Both the position numbers and the translations under genes were made by a program. This document shows, piece by piece, positions 7,937 to 12,802 of a stretch of 25,649 nucleotides of DNA. Source of the DNA: an archaeon (GTDB lineage Archaea > B1Sed10-29 > WALL01); assembly GCA_030592525.1 (NCBI GenBank), contig JAUVIW010000004.1, positions 1 through 25,649 on the forward strand. The letters are read 5' to 3'. Numbering within the stretch: position 1 is the stretch's first letter; each line of letters starts with the position of its first letter. The notes under the pieces are model-generated. The model saw nothing but the letters and a program-made list of their open reading frames with translations, searched no databases and was not told the DNA's origin.

Positions 7937-8623
7937 GTGGCAAGCAAGAAGAGGCTATCAACAGGATCCGAAGGGATTGACCTGCTACTTAGCGGAGGGG
8001 TGCCACAGGGGATGGTGCTCCTGTTGGAAGGCCCTCCAGGAATAGGAAAGCGCGACATAGCATGCAGCTTCCTGAAGGGCGGCAGGAAAAAAGACGAGAA
8101 CATGGCGCTGGCATACAGGGGATACGGCCCAAACGAAATAGGCGCGTTCTCGGATGAGGCAAACACGTGCCCAAAGGACGTCACACTCATAGAGTGCTCT
8201 GGAGGCAAACTTGCGCCTGCCAACATACGGTGCAACGTGGGCGAGCTGTTCACGGTCGCAGACGCAATAAAGAGCTATGTAAAGAAGAACAAGGGGGGGC
8301 GGCTGGTTGTAGACATCATGTCGGACATATCCATGCTACATACGCCACAGCAGGCGTACAAGTTCCTCTTGCAAATTATTTCGGAACTGAAGACAAACAA
8401 GACCACGTGCATACTTATTGTTGACGAAGGGATGCAGGACCCATCAGCGATGGTCAGTGTGGAACACGCTTGTGATATGGTGGTACAAATGAGGCTGTGG
8501 GAAGAAGGGTTGAGCGTAACCCCCGTGGTTAGGGTGAAGAAGTTCACGGGAGAACAGTTTGACAGGTCGTATTTCGTTTACGACAAGCTAAATCAAGGGA
8601 TAAAGATGGTGAAAAGCACATGA
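7937..8623 (+). CDS. KaiC/RadA-like single-domain RecA-superfamily ATPase
   Basis: 228 residues from the GTG at 7937. A GTG at 7904 would add eleven residues (M-L-K-T-P-N-A-F-F-W-G) that do not resemble the family, and a TATA-like element sits between the two. The opening L-S-T-G-S-E-G-I-D-L-L-L-S-G-G-V-P-Q-G is the standard KaiC-domain start; Walker A is G-P-P-G-I-G-K-R at about 32-39 and a Walker B-like L-V-V-D-I is near residue 126. The usual Thr/Ser after the Walker A Lys is Arg, which may weaken Mg-ATP binding. Such archaeal proteins are often called signal-transduction ATPases, with unproven roles. The stop overlaps the start of a small membrane protein gene (ATGA), so this looks like a three-gene membrane-linked unit. 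Confidence 0.75.
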   Translation: MASKKRLSTGSEGIDLLLSGGVPQGMVLLLEGPPGIGKRDIACSFLKGGRKKDENMALAYRGYGPNEIGAFSDEANTCPKDVTLIECSGGKLAPANIRCNVGELFTVADAIKSYVKKNKGGRLVVDIMSDISMLHTPQQAYKFLLQIISELKTNKTTCILIVDEGMQDPSAMVSVEHACDMVVQMRLWEEGLSVTPVVRVKKFTGEQFDRSYFVYDKLNQGIKMVKST

Positions 8624-8952
8624 CATTAAACACTTTTTCGGTTATGACAGTAGCATTCTCGCTAGCGACACTGTTCTTGGTGTTGCTCAGCTTGAGGTCG
8701 GTGATATACCTAAGGAAGTCGCCGCTGATGAAATCCATATCACTATTGCTTATTGGGTACGCGGTAGGCATTGTGGGATTGATTGGGGATAATGTGCTCA
8801 CGTCGTACGCGCCATCGCTCGTAGCAAACGAGTTTGTCAGGGGCGCGCTGCTGGCCCTGCCCGGCCTGCTCATGTTCGTGATAGTTGGGCTGGCGTACCT
8901 GCAATTGCGCGGATTCATCACCGCCGAAGGCTACAAGGGGAAGAAAAAATGA
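8620..8952 (+). CDS. Small membrane protein, unknown function
   Basis: 110 residues with about three predicted membrane segments: residues 7-29, 37-58 and 75-96. A short basic tail (G-Y-K-G-K-K-K) follows and probably lies in the cytoplasm. The start overlaps the KaiC-like stop and its stop overlaps the next start (both ATGA), so all three are likely made together. I do not recognise the family. Similar size and layout to the next gene suggest the two may pair in the membrane and anchor or signal to the KaiC-like ATPase; this is inference from gene order only. Confidence 0.65.
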   Translation: MTLNTFSVMTVAFSLATLFLVLLSLRSVIYLRKSPLMKSISLLLIGYAVGIVGLIGDNVLTSYAPSLVANEFVRGALLALPGLLMFVIVGLAYLQLRGFITAEGYKGKKK

Positions 8953-9284
8953 GTGACATAATACTGATGTTTCAGTTCATACTAAGCATGGCAGGGTTCG
9001 TCATAGCGATGTTCCTGGTCTCCATTGGGCTCAGGCTGGCCAAGCCGATCATCAGGGGGCAGATAATCCAGGCGATATGGCACCTGGAAGTGGCACTCGG
9101 GCTGGCGATATCCCTCGGGGCAATAATCAACCTCACGCTATACGTGGAGCCAACATGGATAGACATCATCCCATGGATTACGAGCACCCTCATGCTAATG
9201 GTGATATACTACTCAATACGCGCGTACCAAAGCTTCAAGAAGGCTGTCGTGGTCAAAGGCGGGGGCTTAGGCAACGGGCTCTAG
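8949..9284 (+). CDS. Small membrane protein, unknown function
   Basis: 111 residues with about three predicted membrane segments: residues 4-27, 41-64 and 71-90. A positively charged C-terminus (S-F-K-K-A-V-V-V-K) follows. It overlaps the preceding membrane protein gene by four bases and is the last gene before the strong L7Ae promoter. No conserved catalytic motif is visible and I do not recognise the family. By position it belongs with the KaiC-like ATPase and the 110-residue membrane protein. Confidence 0.65.
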   Translation: MSDIILMFQFILSMAGFVIAMFLVSIGLRLAKPIIRGQIIQAIWHLEVALGLAISLGAIINLTLYVEPTWIDIIPWITSTLMLMVIYYSIRAYQSFKKAVVVKGGGLGNGL

Positions 9285-9291
9285 GGCAAAA

Positions 9292-9303
9292 CCTTTATAA
9301 AGG
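9292..9303 (+). promoter_or_regulatory. Strong TATA box of the L7Ae ribosomal operon
   Basis: CCTTTATAAAGG is a perfect 12-base palindrome centred on TTTATAAA. The same 12 bases recur in front of infB at 12703-12714. The predicted start is near 9322-9325, giving a leader of about 70 nt before the L7Ae ATG at 9396. Confidence 0.75.
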
Positions 9304-9323
9304 GTTCTACACCCAATTGAGAC

Positions 9324-9389
9324 GCTAATTTTCATTAGCACCAATGACTTTACCGAGGCCCCGGCGGGCCTGTGAAATAAAGAAGGTGA
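9324..9389 (+). promoter_or_regulatory. Structured leader of L7Ae mRNA: two hairpins plus Shine-Dalgarno
   Basis: Hairpin 1 is GCTAAT (9324-9329) with ATTAGC (9334-9339) over a TTTC loop. Hairpin 2 is AGGCCC (9356-9361) with GGGCCT (9366-9371) over a CGGC loop. Hairpin 2 can extend outward by CTTTA (9348-9352) pairing with TAAAG (9378-9382), leaving an asymmetric internal loop of CCG opposite GTGAAA. The GGTGA ribosome-binding site is at 9385-9389. L7Ae binds kink-turns and is reported to regulate its own mRNA in some archaea, so this purine-rich loop is a candidate site, though it does not match the K-turn consensus. Confidence 0.5.
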
Positions 9390-9395
9390 ATCCAA

Positions 9396-9752
9396 ATGTC
9401 AAAATTCGAAGTACCTAAAGAGATTTTAGACCAGACTTACGAAGCCATCGAGATAGCAAGCAACACCGGAAAGATTAGGAAGGGCGTTAACGAGGCCACC
9501 AAGGCCATCGAGCGCGAGAAAGCAAAGCTCGTCATCATCGCCGGCGACGTGCAGCCCGAAGAAATTATAATGCACCTGCCCATCCTCTGTGACGAGAAGA
9601 GCATTGCGTACACCTACGTCCCCACCAAGGCGGACCTGGGCAACGCAGCAGGGATTGGCGTGCCGACAAGCGCGCTCGCAATCATTGAGGGCGGAGACGC
9701 AAAGGACCTCATCGAGAACATCTCGAAGAAGGTTGCTGAGCTCAAGAAGTGA
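9396..9752 (+). CDS. rpl7ae: Ribosomal protein L7Ae (eL8)
   Basis: 118 residues, standard for archaeal L7Ae. It carries the family core: T-G-K-I-R-K-G-V-N-E-A-T-K-A-I-E (about 27-42), K-L-V-I-I-A-G-D-V-Q-P-E-E-I (about 47-60), then the C-terminal half with L-G-N-A-A-G-I-G-V-P-T-S-A-L-A. The protein binds K-turns in 23S rRNA, in box C/D and H/ACA guide RNAs and in RNase P RNA. It heads the operon L7Ae-S28e-L24e-adk, with a strong TATA box and a structured leader upstream. The start follows GGTGA by seven bases. Confidence 0.97.
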   Translation: MSKFEVPKEILDQTYEAIEIASNTGKIRKGVNEATKAIEREKAKLVIIAGDVQPEEIIMHLPILCDEKSIAYTYVPTKADLGNAAGIGVPTSALAIIEGGDAKDLIENISKKVAELKK

Positions 9753-9762
9753 GGTGTGGCTC

Positions 9763-9987
9763 ATGGTAGACAACGATGGTGTTCCAGCAGAGGTTATGGA
9801 GATAATCGGCAAGACCGGAGTGTACGGAGAGATACACCAAGTCATGACCAAAGTGCTGGACGGCCGCGACAAAGGGCGCGTCATGAGGCGCAACGTCAAG
9901 GGTCCAATCAAGGTCGGTGACATCCTTATACTGATGGACACCAAGACCGAAGCCAAGTCCATTCACGCAAGGGGTAGAGGGAAATGA
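9763..9987 (+). CDS. rps28e: Ribosomal protein S28e (eS28)
   Basis: 74 residues from the ATG at 9763, preceded by GAGGTG at 9751-9756. An in-frame upstream extension starting at 9589 runs inside L7Ae and is spurious. The S28e core is clear: E-I-I-G-K-T-G-V-Y-G-E-I, then V-L-D-G-R-D-K-G-R-V-M-R-R-N-V-K-G-P-I-K-V-G-D-I-L, ending in the basic A-R-G-R-G-K. It is a small-subunit protein near the mRNA exit/E-site region. Its stop overlaps the L24e start (ATGA). Confidence 0.96.
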   Translation: MVDNDGVPAEVMEIIGKTGVYGEIHQVMTKVLDGRDKGRVMRRNVKGPIKVGDILILMDTKTEAKSIHARGRGK

Positions 9988-10355
9988 AGTGCAGCTTTTG
10001 CGGAAGGAACATAGCCCAAGGAACGGGAATACTGTTCAGCCTGCGTGACGGGTCTGTCCACACATTTTGCTCCAAGAAGTGCGAGAAGAACCAGCTCGTG
10101 CTGAAGCGCAAGCCACAAAAGGTCAAGTGGACGCAGCGCTACATTGAAGAGAAGAAAATCAAGCTACACGGCAAGGAAAAGGTCGAGAAGAAGCACGTCC
10201 GCGTCACCAAGAAGAAGACGACCAAGAAGGAAAGGCACGATGCGCGTGTAGTGAAGAAGACCGCAATAAAGGCGGACAAGAAGAAGCGCAAGGAAGACAA
10301 GGCAAAGGCGCCGAAGAAGCCGGCAGAGGCCCCCAAAGAGGAGAGCAAGGAATGA
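9984..10355 (+). CDS. rpl24e: Ribosomal protein L24e (eL24) with long basic tail
   Basis: 123 residues. The first 65 or so are the L24e domain: zinc ligands C3, C6, C29 and C33, with F-C-S-K-K-C-E-K-N and R-K-P-Q-K-V-K-W-T. Archaeal L24e is often only about 60-70 residues, so the remainder is an added Lys-rich tail ending in Ala/Pro/Glu repeats (K-K-P-A-E-A-P-K-E). It overlaps S28e upstream and adk downstream by ATGA, confirming the operon. Similar tails occur on S6e and S24e in this window. Confidence 0.94.
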   Translation: MKCSFCGRNIAQGTGILFSLRDGSVHTFCSKKCEKNQLVLKRKPQKVKWTQRYIEEKKIKLHGKEKVEKKHVRVTKKKTTKKERHDARVVKKTAIKADKKKRKEDKAKAPKKPAEAPKEESKE

Positions 10356-10987
10356 AGCTCATATTCTTGGGGCCACCCGCCTCGGGCAAAGGGACTTACG
10401 CACAGCGCGTTGGGCCGAAGATTGGCGTGCCACAGATTAGTACGGGTGAACTCATCCGAGAAGAGATAAAGAAGGAGACAGAGCACGGCAAGGAAGCCAA
10501 GCCGTATGTTGAGGCTGGACAGCTCATCCCAGACAACATAGTAATTGAGCTCCTCCAAGATCGCATCGCACAACCTGACGCAGAAAAAGGATTCATACTC
10601 GATGGTTATCCAAGAAACATTGTGCAGGCAGACGCGCTCGAAGGCATGGCAAGCATTGATAAGATTATCAACCTCGTTGTGCCCGACGAAGTCGTGATAT
10701 ACCGCTTGTCAGGCAGAAGGAGCTGCAAGAAATGCGGAAAGATATACAATGTTAATACTCTGCCTCCGAAGCAGGAAGGTGTGTGTGACGACTGTGGTGG
10801 GGAACTCTACCACCGCGCGGACGACACTATCGAAGTCCTGAAAGACAGGCTCAAGGTGTACCGCGAGAAAACAGAACCGCTCATTGACTACTACAAAAAG
10901 AAAGGGATTGTCGCCGACATCGAATGCAACCAAGCAGACATTCCACCAGAAATAGTTGTTGAAAAGATAATGAACGCCCTCGAATGA
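10352..10987 (+). CDS. adk: Adenylate kinase, bacterial/eukaryotic type with zinc-binding lid
   Basis: 211 residues. P-loop G-P-P-A-S-G-K-G-T is at 7-15, followed by the AMP-binding S-T-G-E-L-I-R (about 31-37) and G-F-I-L-D-G-Y-P-R-N (about 80-89). The LID has C-K-K-C-G near 124-128 and C-D-D-C-G near 144-148, a four-Cys zinc site. The enzyme interconverts ATP + AMP and 2 ADP. This is the long, lid-bearing family, not the short archaeal AdkA family. It is the last gene of the L7Ae operon, in the slot between L24e and infB where many archaea have nucleoside diphosphate kinase. Confidence 0.95.
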   Translation: MKLIFLGPPASGKGTYAQRVGPKIGVPQISTGELIREEIKKETEHGKEAKPYVEAGQLIPDNIVIELLQDRIAQPDAEKGFILDGYPRNIVQADALEGMASIDKIINLVVPDEVVIYRLSGRRSCKKCGKIYNVNTLPPKQEGVCDDCGGELYHRADDTIEVLKDRLKVYREKTEPLIDYYKKKGIVADIECNQADIPPEIVVEKIMNALE

Positions 10988-11009
10988 GGGACCCGACGAA
11001 CCTTGGGAT

Positions 11010-11031
11010 CCGGCCGTGACGTAATGGCCGG
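11010..11031 (+). other. GC-rich hairpin downstream of adk
   Basis: CCGGCC (11010-11015) pairs perfectly with GGCCGG (11026-11031) over a 10-nt loop, 22 nt after the adk stop. No T-run follows directly. It may stabilise the operon's 3' end or be part of termination with the T-rich hairpin at 11080. Confidence 0.45.
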
Positions 11032-11079
11032 GGGGACTTAAAACAATGGAGCCTCGGGCATACTTGAAACCACCCCCTC

Positions 11080-11099
11080 GCGATTTTACATCGCTTTTT
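11080..11099 (+). terminator. Hairpin plus T-run terminator of the L7Ae-adk operon
   Basis: GCGAT (11080-11084) pairs with ATCGC (11090-11094) over TTTAC and is followed at once by five T residues (11095-11099). Archaeal termination mainly needs T-runs, so the T5 with hairpin is a plausible end for the ribosomal operon. The same bases can instead join a larger fold-back with 11178-11188. Confidence 0.5.
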
Positions 11100-11188
11100 C
11101 TTCCGCCATTTCGGCTTTCTTATGAATTTTAGCCTGTGGCTAAAATCCTAAGAGCCGAAAGGCTACAAAAGCGCTCCGTAAAAATCGC
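11080..11188 (+). other. Long nested fold-back (structured RNA or DNA palindrome) before the 58-residue ORF
   Basis: From outside in: GCGATTTTAC (11080-11089) with GTAAAAATCGC (11178-11188, one extra A); CGCTTTT (11092-11098) with AAAAGCG (11167-11173); GCC (11105-11107) with GGC (11161-11163); TTTCGGCT (11109-11116) with AGCCGAAA (11153-11160); CTTA (11119-11122) with TAAG (11149-11152); TTTTAGCC (11127-11134) with GGCTAAAA (11138-11145) over a TGT loop. Roughly 40 base pairs form in 109 nt. It ends just before the ribosome-binding site at 11192. Confidence 0.6.
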
Positions 11189-11197
11189 TACGGAGGT
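11174..11197 (+). promoter_or_regulatory. Shine-Dalgarno partly held in a hairpin
   Basis: GGAGGT (11192-11197) lies eight bases before the ATG at 11206. CTCCGT (11174-11179) pairs perfectly with ACGGAG (11190-11195), masking four of its six bases. This hairpin shares bases 11178-11179 with the outer arm of the large fold-back, so the two are mutually exclusive and could act as a translational switch. Confidence 0.4.
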
Positions 11198-11205
11198 CCT
11201 GAAAA

Positions 11206-11382
11206 ATGAATATCAAAACATGTAGGCTATGCCAACACTTGGATGAGGGCATATGCATAAAACAAAACAAGCCAATAGGTGCTGTAATGCCATATGAGCT
11301 GTGCGGGTTCAACGGCACGTGGGAGCCTCGGCAGGATGTACACGAAAATAGGTTATGTGCTGTTGCAGTAGGAGGAAAGTGA
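11206..11382 (+). CDS. Small Cys-rich (zinc-ribbon-like) protein, 58 residues
   Basis: An ATG at 11206 with a strong GGAGGT eight bases upstream opens a frame of 58 codons ending at 11382. It has five Cys: C6, C9, C17, C33 and C51. The first four form C-x2-C-x7-C-x15-C, a spacing compatible with a small zinc- or iron-sulfur-binding fold; aromatic and Gly residues (G-F-N-G-T-W) follow C33. I do not recognise the family. The stop is one base before the ATG of the LAGLIDADG endonuclease gene, whose ribosome-binding site lies inside this ORF, so the two are coupled. A role with the endonuclease is possible but unproven. Confidence 0.6.
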   Translation: MNIKTCRLCQHLDEGICIKQNKPIGAVMPYELCGFNGTWEPRQDVHENRLCAVAVGGK

Positions 11383-11383
11383 T

Positions 11384-12730
11384 ATGAGCATTCCTGCGAC
11401 TGTCTACAAGGCAAGCAAAGGGAAGGGTAGTGCATCCTATCTGGCCACCAGCAAAAGAGAGTATTTGGAAGAGTATGATGGGAAAGCGGTGTTTCTGGAA
11501 ACGCCTCGAAGAGAGAGATTTCCGGCAGTCGTGCGAAAGCTGAGGAACGGCAGAGGAAGCTTCACGTATTGCTTCAACATCCCTGACAGGATAGCGCAGG
11601 AGTATGAAAACAAACAAACGGTTGAATTCAATATTGTATGCGAGAGCGAGGAAGGGCTACTCGGGCTGCCCCCACAAACTATACGAGAGTACCCATTATA
11701 CACTTTCAAAGTGGGTGAGGAAGTCCTATGCTGGATCTACACAAAAGGGTGCAAGCCATATGCGCTACCAAACACGATTCCGCTTGAGAAGGGAGGGTAC
11801 AGCCTCTTTGAGCTGTACGGTGCATTCCTGTGCGAAGGGTTCAAAGCAAGAAAGAAAACAAAACATCGAGATAGGCTATCGTTTGCCAACGCTGAGATAA
11901 GCGAGATAAAGTGGTTCATTGAAGCCTGCGAAGCGCTGCTTGGAATAAGGAAAGCTGAATGGGGTGCGCAGATATTGTTCCCGAAGAGCGATGAAGAGAC
12001 TGTCAGCGGGCTCAGATTATGGTGGGTGGGAGCAGGGCTGAAGCCCAAAAACATCAGAGTATGTGAGAATAGGACTGTTGCCGCAGAAAACGGCGTGTGC
12101 CTTCTCTTAATTTACAATTCAACGCTAGCGGAAGTGTTCCACCACATCATGGAGCAAGCGGAAGAGAAGATGTTCGATAAGGAGGAGTACTGCTGGGAGT
12201 TCTTCAGGGGATTGTCAAGGGGGGATTTAGGGGTGACTATGAAGCCGAACGGCATAGTGAAAGCGATTACATTCACAACAGAGAACGAAGAAAACATGCG
12301 GCTGTTTCAGGCAGTCTGTGAGAGGATTGGGTTGACTACGAATACCCCTTATTTCGTTCCAGGAAAGAAAGGCAAGTGGGAGGCACAGATTATGGGCTAC
12401 GAAAACTTCAAGAGGGTGATTCGGAACAACGGAGTCGTCCACGAGAAGAGAAAGCAGCGCCTAACAAGTGGGTTCCTCAAGGCCAATAAGTCCACTATCC
12501 ACAAGTACCTGAAAGCCGTGGGCGAAGGGGCAGCCACAACGCCAAAGGCGAGGGACGCGCTGGGCATCTCGATAGTAACTGCGACAGCCACGTTCGCCAA
12601 GTACTGCAGCCAAGGATACCTAGCAAAGGCGGGAAAGAACGGCAAGGCTGTCATCCATGAGCTGACGCCAAAGGGCCAGAAAGCCCTGGAATTCTACGAA
12701 AACCTTTATAAAGGGCTCAATTTAGAATAG
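11384..12730 (+). CDS. Free-standing LAGLIDADG homing endonuclease-like protein with winged-helix C-terminus
   Basis: 448 residues; GGAGG at 11371-11375 precedes the ATG. Two LAGLIDADG-type helices are visible: F-E-L-Y-G-A-F-L-C-E-G-F at about 142-153 (acidic residue E151) and W-E-F-F-R-G-L-S-R-G-D-L-G at about 271-283 (acidic residue D281). The spacing of about 130 residues suits a two-repeat monomeric endonuclease. Residues about 48-80 (R-K-L-R-N-G-R-G-S-F, then N-I-P-D-R-I) resemble an AbrB/SpoVT-like DNA-binding hairpin. Residues about 375-445 look like a winged helix (S-I-V-T-A-T-A-T-F-A-K-Y then a basic wing and E-L-T-P-K-G). No intein splicing blocks are seen. It lies directly upstream of infB, which carries an intron, and its 3' end contains the infB promoter. 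The protein appears intact; activity and target are unknown. Confidence 0.8.
   Translation: MSIPATVYKASKGKGSASYLATSKREYLEEYDGKAVFLETPRRERFPAVVRKLRNGRGSFTYCFNIPDRIAQEYENKQTVEFNIVCESEEGLLGLPPQTIREYPLYTFKVGEEVLCWIYTKGCKPYALPNTIPLEKGGYSLFELYGAFLCEGFKARKKTKHRDRLSFANAEISEIKWFIEACEALLGIRKAEWGAQILFPKSDEETVSGLRLWWVGAGLKPKNIRVCENRTVAAENGVCLLLIYNSTLAEVFHHIMEQAEEKMFDKEEYCWEFFRGLSRGDLGVTMKPNGIVKAITFTTENEENMRLFQAVCERIGLTTNTPYFVPGKKGKWEAQIMGYENFKRVIRNNGVVHEKRKQRLTSGFLKANKSTIHKYLKAVGEGAATTPKARDALGISIVTATATFAKYCSQGYLAKAGKNGKAVIHELTPKGQKALEFYENLYKGLNLE
12703..12714 (+). promoter_or_regulatory. TATA box of infB inside the endonuclease ORF
   Basis: CCTTTATAAAGG, identical over 12 bases to the L7Ae operon TATA box, sits in the last codons of the endonuclease gene. 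The expected start is close to 12730, leaving a 5' leader of about 70 nt before the GTG at 12803. infB can thus be transcribed independently of the island upstream. Confidence 0.7.
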
Positions 12731-12735
12731 AAGCA

Positions 12736-12802
12736 CAGTCCTCGGGGCAGGGATGATTAAGTTCCCATGAACGCCGCTGAGGAGTAACTGAAATCTTGAC
12801 TG
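12736..12802 (+). promoter_or_regulatory. Potentially structured infB leader
   Basis: CAGTC (12736-12740) can pair with GACTG (12798-12802), ending right at the GTG start. Inside, CCTCGG (12740-12745) can pair with CTGAGG (12777-12782, one G-U) and GGGA (12750-12753) with TCCC (12763-12766). The best Shine-Dalgarno, GGAG at 12781-12784, is 18 nt from the start codon and partly within the stem, so folding may bring it closer or mask it. Confidence 0.35.

Noticed and set aside
9348..9382. Canonical kink-turn in the L7Ae leader
   Set aside because: The GA dinucleotides are not placed directly next to the GC-rich stem on both strands, so it does not match the K-turn consensus; kept only as a candidate binding loop.
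10988..11079. tRNA or other known RNA gene after adk
   Set aside because: No T-loop consensus, no cloverleaf pairing and no terminal stem were found; only a simple CCGGCC/GGCCGG hairpin.
11051..12758. Repeated CCTCGG-containing segments at about 11053, 11326 and 12740 as target-site repeats of an insertion
   Set aside because: The matches are short and diverge after a few bases; they can arise by chance in this GC-rich genome.
12751..12785. Box C/D guide RNA in the infB leader (ATGATTA and CTGA elements)
   Set aside because: The C-like box has a mismatch, no C' box is found, and spacing between the two CTGA motifs is too short for a guide.
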